Source of the DNA: Lophium mytilinum
Lineage: Eukaryota > Ascomycota > Dothideomycetes > Mytilinidiales > Mytilinidiaceae
Direction of reading: 5' to 3'
Length of the DNA stretch: 64,000 nucleotides
Assembly: GCA_010093605.1 (NCBI GenBank)
Contig: MU004191.1
Coordinates: 551,832-615,831, forward strand
The position numbers were made by a program, and so were the translations under genes. Each line of letters opens with the position of its first letter. Within the stretch, counting starts at the first letter, position 1. Below are positions 13,418 to 24,368 of this stretch, in pieces. The notes beneath the pieces are model-generated. The model was not told where the DNA came from. It did not search any database and was given only the letters and a program-made list of their open reading frames with translations.

Positions 13418-14516
13418 ATGTCTTTTGTGCCAAAGCAGTTCTTTGAAGCTGCCGTCTGGAAGGAATCTGCAGTTGATGTGTTCGTTAAAGGAGAATGCAA
13501 CGCGCAAGCGCTAGGAAAGTACGTATCAGATGTGGACGGTTATACTCTTCAAGCCGGAAATGCCGCCCTGGAGTAGTTTAAGCTTGGAGTGAATGTAGCT
13601 GTAAGTCGAGAACTCTGCACAATTACGGTCTTTTAATGCTGATCTTTTGAAACAGATGTCCATGTATAGAAAAGGCAACAATGAGTTGCATATAGTCGCT
13701 TTAGAGCATACTTCCATCCATTATGTTCTCGCAGAGTTCTCCTCGACAGCGGGCTTGAACATTATAACATGGAACCAAGCTTACGCGTTGTTCCCTCTGC
13801 CTACGCTCATCCAACATAAAGCATATGTCTCACACGAGCCTAATGATCATATTGGCCGCTTGCTTCAGAAGTATACCGACCGAGGATGGAAAACCCAGCA
13901 TCTACCATGGCCTGAGAAACTTGTACTAGAACTTACTCCATTCCGGCATACTCGTCGTATTGGCGACGGTTATACATGGAGACTGACGCTTGACACTACC
14001 AACGTTAAGCCATCAAAGGTGCCTGACTATGTCCTACAACACGCCCAGTTTAGTATTCAAGTAAAACCACACCGCCGTTACAGCTGGCTATCTTGGTGTC
14101 AGATCACAGCAGACCCATTTACTTCCCATACTCTAAAGTATGAATGCACATTCGGCAATAAAGGATCGCAGGGTACAGGAGAGACGTGGCTGCAATTTCT
14201 AGGCAAGAGAGTGCGACCCTTGACGTACATGGAGCTCATCAAAGTGAATGCGGATTCACGACCCAACGTGTCCCCCGCCCATAGCATGTAGCAGTTGGGC
14301 AGGTTCACGAAACCCGGCTCATGGACCTATTACGACGACGACATCCCAGCTTGGTATAATGTATGGAAAGGGCAGGAGGAGTCTCTCCCTCTCGCTTCCC
14401 ACCTCCTTGCCCTAGACCTTCTTCTTTGCCTCCCCATCTGCATTGCTTGCTTCTTCAAGGAAACATTTTCGAGATGCGAGGACCTAACGATGGAAGTCAT
14501 GAGATCAGCCGGGTAA
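13418..14516 (+). pseudogene. conserved fungal hypothetical protein, broken by in-frame TAG codons
   Basis: The best part, 13656-14288, reads as ordinary protein: TWNQAYALFPLPT, RGWKTQHLPWPE, RRIGDGYTWRLTLDTTNV and FLGKRVRPLTYMELIKVN are block types I associate with an uncharacterised Pezizomycotina family of F-box-like proteins. It stops at a TAG at 14289-14291, yet the same frame stays open to 14516 and continues sensibly (KPGSWTYYDDDIPAWYNVW). Upstream, an intron at 13601-13655 has a GTAAGT donor, a GCTGAT branch-like site and a CAG acceptor. It joins in frame to an exon reading from ATG 13418 (VPKQFFEAAVWKESAVDVFV), which also contains a TAG, at 13574-13576. Two amber codons in one otherwise coherent frame suggest a recent pseudogene. 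Alternatives are a shorter functional protein or an unrecognised intron over the first TAG. Family assignment is from memory. Confidence 0.6.
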
Positions 14517-15122
14517 CTAAGGGTCATGTGCGAGTTCAAGATTTAGATGAATGCACAGTGATAGAATCGAAGGTTTTGACGTCAGGACTACCCAACAGAT
14601 GCCTACATCGAAACATTAACATTCAAACCTCTCCTTTGCACACTGTTCCTCTGTGCTCTTTCTGACCCCGGCTAGTAAATACAACCTCGTCCTCATTGCC
14701 ACCTCTTTTCCATGCCTCGCCATCCAAGAATATAAATACATTACAGCCTCACTGCAATGAGAAACCACGTCGGTCTAGGTAAGAATAAAGGAGATGGTCG
14801 AATACAACTACGCCCACTCCGTTTGGGTATCGGAAGAATGAATGATTGCTTGATGCTGAATACGATTACGTGAAAAAAGAAACATGCCGTTATCGATAAA
14901 TGGTCTAGCGACTGTGCGAAAGTGTCAAATGCGTGTGCGAATGCAGATGTGAATGCATGGAAGTAATGCCGGTTTCGGTCTGATGTGGTAATATTCGTGT
15001 GCGGGTAGTGTCTGGTTTCGTTGGATCGAGGAAATATGATCGTAGGATAAATATCCTTGCGGAACTGCGTCCGTTTGAAAAGTCGTAGCTGCCCCGGCTC
15101 GATTTTTGTTTTTGGATGGCCC
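14517..15122. other. intergenic, nothing recognised
   Basis: About 600 nt between the decayed gene and the 3' end of the glucanase gene. No coding potential or repeat found. Confidence 0.5.
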
Positions 15123-17234
15123 CTAGAATTGCGAGCACTGATCTCCCCACTTTCTGCTCGAAACTTCGTTCACCGGGTTCGGGAATACACCCGCGTCTAG
15201 CAGCTTGAACAGATCCCACTCAGCTGCCGCCTCAGTCTTGAAGTTCCAGAAGAAGAAGCCCTGGGTCTCGGCCAGGAAGGCCTCGAGCTGCACCTCAATA
15301 TAGCCGCGGGTTTGATCCTTGTACCAGTCGTCCCATTGATCGATGTCGCTCTGCCAGTTGCAGGGGCCGTGATAGGTGCTGCCGGGGTAAGTGCCATCGT
15401 AGCGGGCACCGACGCCTTGACCTAGATTACGTGTTAGTAAGAGGTTGTGCGAGTTATTGAAGTACGGGACGGCCCGTGGTTTAGAACTGTAAAGCTCCGA
15501 TTGCATGAAAGAGTCGGGATATCCTTGTGCAAAAGCCCGCACAACATGGCACCAAAACCGTCGGATCCCCTCGACTATGCATATCATATGCGAACCAAGT
15601 GCGGGGAACTGTTCCAACGAAAATAACTGCGTAGAGAACCACTTACCGTTCAATTGCGGTGCGCAGTCAGTCATGGCAGCAGTCCATTCTCCAACGAAGG
15701 TCCACTTGTCCGCGCCGCCGTAACTAGCAGCATTGTTGCACACAGCTATTTGAATCAGCCTCTCATTTCCACATAAATCGGTAGATTATACATACCCTGG
15801 CGATGCTGCCACGGCTGCCAGCCGACTAGCGTGTCATCGAAAACCTGGTACTCGTGGTGATCGACGACTACGTTCTGCGCGTTGGCGTCTGAAGGTGTCA
15901 AGAACCCGTTCCAGGTATTCGGCGCCTCGAAGCCATCGTGGAAGATTACAGGGGTGTCCGAAACTCCAGACGCAATTTTTCGCACGTTGCCATAGCCATC
16001 GCGGAAGAATTGCCTGACTATGTTGTAATCAAGCTTTGAGATGAGCGGTTCGTTGAGCAGCTCGATCCCAATGACGACATCCTGGTAGGATGACTGTGCG
16101 TACTTGTCGGAGATGGTTTGTATGACCTTCAGCGTTCGCGAAACTGTGTCTCCTTGTCCCCACTGCGGGCTTGCCATCTTTTGACCACTGTTATCATATC
16201 CATTTTGCGACCCTGGGGCGCCGTGGAGATCAATTATGATCTTCAAGCCCAAGCTTCTCGCCCAGTCTATCGCAGCGTCGATGTATACTGCAGCACCACT
16301 CACGTAAGGAGTATCCGCATTGTCGTATGCCCAAAAGCCAATAGGTATCCGAACGACGTTGAAACCCGCATCGGAAATTTTCTTGAAATCCTGCCATGTG
16401 CAGAAGTTATCCCAGTGGTCTCGGAGGATTCCAGGCGCTTGGTCGGGGTGCTTTTGGCCGAGGGTGAATTCGTCGACGACATCGTTATCGTAAGGAGCGA
16501 ATATTGAGGGGGTGATCCACCTGATGGAGAGAGTTAGATTGTAGCTTGTGGTATGTTTCGAAATACATGTACAGCAGGCGCAATAATGCATTAATCAATC
16601 GCTAAATTGACGCTGCGGAGACAATTTAGACTCAGGCTATATAGAGACCTTCGGTCAAGATAAAGCAGAGAGAATATGTCGAAGATGTCCTGCAAGTACC
16701 AAACAGGTAGAGAAGAGCGCCTTCACGGAGTGACCTTGGACGTGGACATGTGTGGCGGTCCGAGAGCTACCTCTAGCGTTGCCCGGGACAGAAAGTGTAG
16801 TAGAAATGTGGGAATAGTATGACTTTAATCGGGAAAAATGAACTTACGGTTCAAGGACTAGCCATCCACCTATGTTTACGCCGTAGACCTTGTCGGATCC
16901 CCAGGAGAAAGCAACTCCACGTTTCGAGGTTCTGTAGTGGTATTAGCGCACAGAACATATCAGAAGATCGGAGCTAATTCAGTTCGCAGAATGAGTCGAG
17001 CGCAACCAAAGTGAGGCGAGAAAGCTCGGGAGCTGACGCGTAGAGACGATTTGATATTCTTTGCGCAATTCCCGCGCTGGAAATAAGTGCTTCCTTTATC
17101 GATTACGCCTGCTCACGCTATCCAGAGGAACTTGGAATAGAAGCGAAACTTTTGAAATAGAGCGGCACTTACAATGGAGCAGCGAGAGCTAGGTTTGCTG
17201 AGACAGCCAGCGAGAGAAGGCGCTTGAATAGCAT
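15123..17234 (-). CDS. secreted exo-beta-1,3-glucanase, glycoside hydrolase family 5
   Basis: Five exons, complement(15123..15421, 15647..15745, 15796..16520, 16848..16931, 17173..17234), give 422 residues with frame kept throughout. Residues 1-19 are a signal peptide (MLFKRLLSLAVSANLALAAP); a KR dibasic pair follows, a likely Kex2 site. The exon-2/3 junction rebuilds the family hallmark GVNIGGWLVLEPWITPSIF. The acid/base glutamate is in ELLNEP (about residue 206), the nucleophile in TFVGEWTAAMTDC (about residue 310). IDLHGAPGSQNG and DHHEYQVF add conserved substrate-site residues. This is the yeast Exg1 / Aspergillus ExgA type (GH5 subfamily 9), cutting glucose from non-reducing ends of beta-1,3-glucan during wall remodelling. 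The first two introns (241 and 327 nt) are much longer than most others in the window. The 422-residue length fits the soluble secreted class; no GPI or membrane anchor is visible. Confidence 0.93.
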
Positions 17235-19324
17235 GGCGACGATTGGGAAAAAAAGAGTCTTGTCACGACGCGGCTCAGCAAGTGCAAGCAAGAATGAGAG
17301 CTGGACGGGGAGATCAACAAGGTAGATAACCAGAATAACGCGGAGGCCGGTGCTTTTGCCGATCAGGGCAACGATTGGAATGTTGGATGGGGAAAGCTGG
17401 ACCCCTGGCACGGCGAAGTCTAGGAATGGAAAGATGGAAATCAGGAGACTGGGATTGGGATTAAAAGGGCTGGGGCAGCCAAGTGTGAGACGGTCGACAA
17501 CAAGCTGGTGGCAAGGATAGGGCAGACGCAGAAAGTAGATGAGATGAGATGGTGACTTGTCAGTGACGGTGGGACAGCGCAAGGGCGGCCATGGACGAAA
17601 AACCAAACGAAAAGGAACATAAAGCCGGCCTGTGGGGCATCTGCATGGTTGGTTTCCAGGCGCAGACTGCTTTCATGTGGTTTCTGACAGGGCCGTGGCC
17701 GATGGCATGCAGCTTGCTGGCCGGGAGCAGACGGACGAGGTTGGAAGTGGAGCAGAATCTTGCCGAGACAAGCAGCCAGCCAGCCGGGAGCGATGGCAGA
17801 CACGTACCATATCGGCGCGGCGGGCGAGCACGCAGCAAGAAGTGGGCTGCGTGGGCGCTCGAAGCGTGCGTTGGGAGTGCTAGAAGAGGGCTGGATGGGT
17901 GCTGGTTGCAGCAGTGAAACACGCTCGCTCCCAAAAGAGCCCGTGAATAAAGCCACACCAGCCGCAAAGCTTGACCCTTGAGACCGGCCTGTGATGTTCA
18001 GGAACGGCGTCCAGGGTGCATATTGGGCGCTGTCCAGCAGCGCCAATCGCCTGCCCTGCAACGCCCCTATCAGCGCCGTTCGCCATCAGAAGCGTTCGCA
18101 TTTTGCCCTGCTTTCGCGTGCTCGTGGGCGCTTGGAGCCGACGATGGGCATCATGTGTGCGATGCCGCGAGATTCGTGCGAGTGTCGTACAGCATCGTCT
18201 CCCCGCTTCTCTGGCCACCGCGCCATCTTCTATTCTGCACTGCCGCCAACATTCGACGGCCGCAGCTCCTCCGTGAACTGAGCATGCTTGGCATGAGTTG
18301 ATGAGAGGGGCAAAAGTGGTGCGGCAACGACGTGCAGTGATAGGCTGGCGTTGGTAAATTTAGAAATCATCGCCACCTCATCAGTCCATCGCTAGGGCTG
18401 CCGTGCCGGGGAGTCGCATTGACGACGCTACCGGTGGAGAAACCTTGCGTCCGTCTATCGGTGGTGGCTGTTATAAAGACGCTAAGACGGGCGGTGTTGG
18501 CGAGCACGTTCATCGGTCCTGACGTCGAGCGTGGTGGATGGGCCATCTTGAGGTAAAGCGCCACGTTTGCTTGGTCGTGGTTCCTGTCATCTCTGCGTCA
18601 GCCTTGTTCTGCGATAATTCCTCTGACTGTCCAGCTCTTGACTTGTGCTCTTTACTTGAGCAGGGGAGCTGCCTGCCCTGTGCCGAGCATGTGAGGCGAC
18701 CGTCAGACGTCACGCTGATTCATCAATGGAAAGGAGCTCCGCTGTGGCCCGACTAAAGGGGCTCGAAAATATCTAGAACGGGACAGTGGGCGGACTTGGG
18801 GGCAAAAAACGAGTGGCTGGTGCATTGCTATAGACTAGCTGCCTGATAACCACGAGGTTTCCTTGAGCGAGGTCCACCTCTCCTATTGTTAAGTTCTTTA
18901 AGAGACGGTTTCCCGGATTGGTATTTATCATCGAGATAGTGTGCAGTCGTATCTCATGTTAGAAACAAGCAAGTTCATCGCGAGAAGTCAAAAGATAGAC
19001 TGCCCACACGAGATTAGGCAGAAATAGCAAAATTTCGAACGGCAACGAGAGGGCCCTAAACTCTAGACTCTTCAAAGGTTTCTGTAGGTATTCGCGATCT
19101 AATGTACATGTCTCGCGTCGTGCGAGCTCCCTTCTCAATGCCCAAAATAATCTCTTGTGAGCCCAGTAAACGTGGTTGAGATGGCATCACACAAAGCAGC
19201 TCAAATTACGCTCATGCAGTCCGCAAACGAGAGAAGTCGCCGCCGATTGGACTCCTAATAATGCATATTGGAAAAAAGCATCCGCTGCTGTGACGCCTGA
19301 ATACTGCAACTCTCCGATATCGCT
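17235..19324. other. intergenic region, nothing recognised
   Basis: About 2.1 kb holding the promoter side of the glucanase gene and the 3' side of rad50. Several frames of 60-200 codons overlap in all phases around 17.4-18.3 kb with Arg/Ala/Ser-rich composition; none has a motif, a signal peptide or a splice chain, so I treat them as chance frames. Confidence 0.55.
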
Positions 19325-22300
19325 TTAGACAACCTAGAGGTTACAACATCGGTTAGCATAGCTACAACATGGGGCAATATATGTAGTGACATACCTCGGC
19401 GATCGACTGTCGTTCAATGATAGACTTCTGCCTATCGTTACGTGACACGCGGTAGTATGTATCGCAGAAGTCGGCGCACTGCATGTACTTCAAGAAATCC
19501 TCGTCGTGAGTGATGACGATGAGCTGGAAGTTCGACTGCTGTCGCCGGACCTTAATGATCTCTGCTAAAGCTTCTGCCAACGCCTGGATATTGTCGCGAT
19601 CAAGATTCGTCGTGGGTTCGTCCAGCGCAATGAGTCCGCAGTTGACACCGAAGCACTCTGCCAGCGCGAGGCGGATGATGATGCTAGCAAGCACCTTCTG
19701 GCCCGCACTGCATCGCCCCCTCATGTCCATTTCTGCATCTTGCTTGACCATGACCACCCTGTAGTTGTAAGACTTGTTGCCTTTGAGGTTCTCGTTGTCC
19801 GAACGGATTGCAATCGTGTCAACATCTGTTCCTTGGTACGTCTTTCTCCAGAGCTCCTCAACGATGCGATTTATTTCCTCCATCTTGATGGCATGGTACT
19901 TCATGATAGCTTTGTCCAAAGCACCCCCGTATCGTCCCAGATCCTCTACGGCCGCCTTTGTCGTCTCCACCTTGATGTGTGCTTCTCTGTACTTATACCC
20001 GGCATCCTTGTACTCAGTCTCATAGTCACGAATGAGCTCCGTCAGCTGGTCGTCCTTTGACTTGAGGGACCCAATGATACTAGCCTGTTCGGCAGTCAAC
20101 TTGTTGCGCTCCATCTGCCATTTCTGGCCCTCGCGATCGTAACGATCCTTATCCAACTCGGCGTTGTGTGATTCTAGCTGCTGGATTTCCACGTTTAAGG
20201 CCTCAAGGTCACGCTTTCCGCGTCGGAATCTCAGATTGTCGTTGATAGCACGTTTGGTGTCGTCCGTGTCTCGAAGATGTTCGTCAATTTTCTTGATCTG
20301 CACTGCGATCTGCTTCATCTCGCTCTCCAAACGAGAAACCTCTCCTTCGAGATTCTCAATCTCGCGGCGAGTTCGTGAAAGCTGCTGGGGTCCGCCTTTG
20401 TCCACGTAGGCGTTAATGTCTTGATCGGCTTGCTGAAGCTGCCGAACGCTGTCCGAGAGTCGTGAAGCCGCCTGCTGCAGTTCACGGTCTCGCTCAGCTC
20501 CTTGGCGGTTGATGTCATCGTACTTGATTTGGGCTTGCTCGACCTGAGGCACAAGATTCCGGATATCCTCGTCTAGGCGTCGAATGGCATCTCGTTGCTC
20601 GTTGCTGTGAGACTTCAGTTCCTCGATGCGTGATGTTAGACTAGCCTTTTCTCTCAATTGATAGCTGGCCGTAGCAATCCTTGATTGAATATCACGGGCT
20701 TCTAGCTCAAGAGTGTTGGTCGAACTCCGGGCTCGGTCTCGTTCGCCCGAAACCTGGCTAAGTTTATACTTCGTAGACTTTGACTCCTCAGCCACCTGTT
20801 TTAGGTCCTCTTGAACCTTCTCTAGGCCTCTCGACAATCCAGCATCCTCCTGCTTGACTGCCAATGCTGTAATCTTGCGGTTGAGGTCGCTGGCGTCATT
20901 GTGGTATTTCACAATGTTCTGGACTGTCTTAGAAAGAGCTTCAACCTCCCTCCTAGAAGTCTGGCGCTCCTGCAGTACTGCATCCTGCTGTTCAGCTGTC
21001 CCTTCTAGACTCTCGTTCTTAGATCGTAGGCTCTGTTCTTCAGATCTCAAAGCGGGCATCTCAGTTTCTTGAAGTCGAGACAGAAGATCATAGCTGGGTC
21101 GTGCCTTCTTAGCCTTCTCCAGTTCCTGAGCAATGGCATCTACCGTATCCTTCTGGGCCCTGTCGATCGCCTTTTGAATCTGTTTCTCGATCTTGGCTTT
21201 AAACTCTCGATGTTCTTTCCCGCTCTTCCCGCCATGGAACTCTCGTTCACACATATGACAGGCGTTATGCTTTTCCGACGTATCTAGAGCCTTTCGATAC
21301 CAGGTTTGGACGAACTTGAAACCTTCTTGGTTGGCCAGAGCTTCTTCATATTCCTCCTCCAGCTCCTGCAACTTGTCTTCGAACTGCGATACTTCCTCGC
21401 CGTCGATTGCGTCCTTGATCGTCTTCTCGCATTTCTGGAGCTCCGAGGTCTTCTTAACAATGTCATTCCTAATGGTCTTGAGCTTGAACTGGATATGTTC
21501 AAGCTCACGATTAGTGCCCTCTCTTTGCGTTTCGATGTCTCTGACGTCGGAGCTCTTTTGGTCAAGCACAGACTGAAAGCTTTGCTCCAAAGTAGCGGCG
21601 GTCCAGCTAGGGCCAACCACGTTGCTTAGCTTCTCTCCATACACCTTCTTCATGGTGGTGAGGCTGCTCTCCGTTTCTCTGAGATTCTTTCGCATGACAT
21701 CTAACTCAGCGGTTTGTGATGCCTGTCGAGTACCCTCAATGAGCTCGGCGTCTAACGCTTCCTTCCGGTCGTCAAGACCCCTCATTTGCCCGTCCAGTTT
21801 CTGCAGCTGCTTATCCCAGTCGGCTGTTTTGTAATCCTCTTTGGCCTTGTGCAGTCGACGTTCGATATCGCCCTTGGTTGATTCGAGCACAGCGGCACTA
21901 CCCTCGTCTATGTCGATTTTGTCCAAGTCCAATTGGAATCCAGTAATCTTTCCATCGTTAGTCGTGATTTGGGCTCTTGAAGCCTCCTTGCTTTGATTCA
22001 GGGCCGCTTTGCGCTCGTTCAACTGACTAAGGACATTCTGGGCCTTGTTGAGAGCTTGCTGTGTCTCCCGTCGAGCACGTTCAAATTCGTTGTTCTGGTC
22101 TCTTGACATCTTCGTGATCTTCTGCATGAAGTCCCGCACGTGCTCGTCTGTGACTTCGAGATCAAAACCACGGATATTATGTCGTCTGGCAGTATCTTTG
22201 ACGAGATTCTCACGACGCTCGACCTGCCGATCGTAGTGATCCTTTTCAGCTTCAAACTTGCCGACCTCGTTTTGCTTGTTACCTAGAGACCGACGGTTGC

Positions 22301-23420
22301 CCTCTAGCTCTGCTGTTAAATCAGCGTATTGGGACCTGTTGGTCTCCCTATCTCGTTCATACAGTGCAATCCGTTCCTGGTATTGATCGAGAATGGATTG
22401 AAGCTCCTCGTCTGTGTCGTTCATCGTCTTGAGATTCGCCTCCAACTCTCGAACATTCTTGTCGATTGCTCTCTTCTCGATTCGCTTGCCTTCGAGACCT
22501 GCCACAATCTTCTCGAATTTAGCTGCGTGATCCCAAGCTTCCCTAGATTTTTCAGTGGCATCAGTGATCTTCTCTCTCAGGTCGTTCTCTAGGACCTTAA
22601 GAGCCTCGATCTCGTCGTAGAGCTCCGTGGATCGTTGTTCTGCGCGGTCGCCCCGGTCCTTGTTCTCCTTAGCATGCTGCTCGTGGATTCTGAACTTGGC
22701 TAGGTCCTCGTTCTGCTTCTTTCGCAGAATCTTGATGTTGTCTACAGCTTTGCTGTATTTCAGAGCCTCAAAGATTTCATCGAATCGATTCTTGAGCGCC
22801 TTCGGCTCGCTCATCGGCCATAAGCTCTCTTCCTGATGACAAAAGATGACGGATTCGAGGATTGCCTTCGACACGCCTAGATACTGAGGCAGGATCTGGT
22901 CGAGCTCTGCAACTCGCGACGATATAGATGTCCGCTCGCCGTCCTTGACCATGTTCAAATTGCCCTCAAGGGTCTTTTGCGATCGCATGGTTTTCTTGAC
23001 CGTGAGTTGCAAGCTTCGTGTGGCGACCATTTTCGCTCCTGAAGTGGACTTGAAGGAAAGCTTGACCTGTGCTAGTACTTCTTTTTCTCCACAGAGCTTG
23101 GGATCATGAATGAAAGCCCCGCCGGTCTTGCTGTTCGGCGGTAGCTCCCCGGTGGTGGCATACTTCAGACACTCGATGATTGTCGTCTTCCCGGATCCGT
23201 TGAGTCCAACGATGAGCGTGAGCGGAGCATGGAACTGGATTGTTTCACTACGCCTATTGTCGAATGACCGAACGCCCAGTATGGACAATTTGTCAATTTT
23301 TGCTACAAAAGGTGTTAGTGAAAACTTGAGTACCTTTACTCTGTGAGGGAAATCTCCTTGGGGCTGCTTATGAACAAGACTGAAGATCACGTACACCTGA
23401 AAGACTGTTAGCAGAACCAT
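19325..23420 (-). CDS. rad50: DNA double-strand break repair ATPase Rad50
   Basis: Rad50 is the SMC-like ATPase of the MRE11-RAD50-NBS1 complex that senses and tethers broken DNA ends. Walker A is GLNGSGKTT near the N-terminus. Two long coiled-coil arms flank the zinc hook NACHMCERE (CxxC) at about 21.25 kb. The C-terminal half has the signature CSAGQKVLASIIIRLALAE, Walker B GLIALDEPTTNLD and ITHDEDFLKY. The main exon 19395-23302 is uninterrupted. A 61-nt intron (19334-19394) removes a run-on tail and joins a 9-nt last exon, giving the end RQSIAEVV. The 5' end is unresolved: conserved sequence begins AKIDKLSILGVRSF right after a TTTTGTAG acceptor ending at 23303, but I found no ATG exon that fits its phase. 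The outer boundary given is the in-frame ATG at 23420, which would add an unusual 39-residue extension. Length is about 1305 residues without it, normal for the family. Confidence 0.96.
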
Positions 23421-24368
23421 ACTATGTTGAGTATCTTGAGGTATTCACATTTTGGCGTTTTAGGAGTGCCTGAGGCTGAGTATCTCAGGCCGAGGGGCGT
23501 GCACTCAACTGGCCTTCAGCGATGGCCTCCCGATGTCTTGGTTACTGATACGTCCAACGCTACTCCGTCCGGTGGGTTGAAGATGTTCTTCTGGAGCAGC
23601 GGGGTGCTCGCGATGAAGTGGTTGCTGGCGCGTGGTGGAAGTGGAGCAGGCAGCGAAGCTGGGGCCGCGAGATAAAGTTAGCCTGAAACGCCAGATCACG
23701 TGATTCTTCTCGAAAGTGAACTCAAAATTGCGCCCTTGACCAGGTTTTGTGCACTTGGAACATCATCTTTCGCGTGCTCTCAGATTCATCTGATACTGAT
23801 TTGGTGAATTTAGACCATGAATTTGAGACACTGACCTCATAGGCGGCTCTGTTCATAAAGTGGCAGTCAGGTACCGTCTGAGGTAAACAGGTGGCCCGGT
23901 GGCCCGAACAGCTATCAGGCTCGCTAAAATTGCTGATCTACTCTACAATTCCCAGCAATGCATCGGAAGACTTCAATAACCGCTAGGCAAGCTCGCGGAG
24001 GCAAGGTCGTCTTGAAAACGAAGCCCGCACATATCCGAGGAATGCCACTTTATTCAACGGAGCTTTAGTGCCCGAGCTTCCATAGAGTAAATCCGCCGCC
24101 GTCCCGAACTATCTAGCTTGCATCATGCTGCATCATTCCCCGTTGTTGTAGCTTTTACGTCTGTTCTCAGTTCCTAAAATCTCTTGCGCGTTTCCTTCTT
24201 CTTCCATGCCCTCTGGACGTCCATCTTCTAGCTCTAGACCTCTTGCGGGTACCACCACCACCCGCACATCATGTACCAGAACGGCGGCTCCCTGCCCGGC
24301 GATGTGTGTGCACACCTTGACTTCCCCACTGTATGGAGCCTAGACAGAGCTGATCAAGCCCACGGAAG
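23421..24368. promoter_or_regulatory. divergent intergenic region rad50 / wc-2
   Basis: About 950 nt separates rad50 (-) from the wc-2 homologue (+), so both promoters lie here. GATC cores, the kind of element bound by White Collar complexes, occur at a few places (for example near 23934 and 24352), but so short a motif is expected by chance. No open frame with coding features was found. Confidence 0.4.

Noticed and set aside
17441-18061. 206-codon open frame on the - strand upstream of the glucanase gene
   Set aside because: Runs through the glucanase promoter side with no conserved block; several competing frames cover the same DNA.
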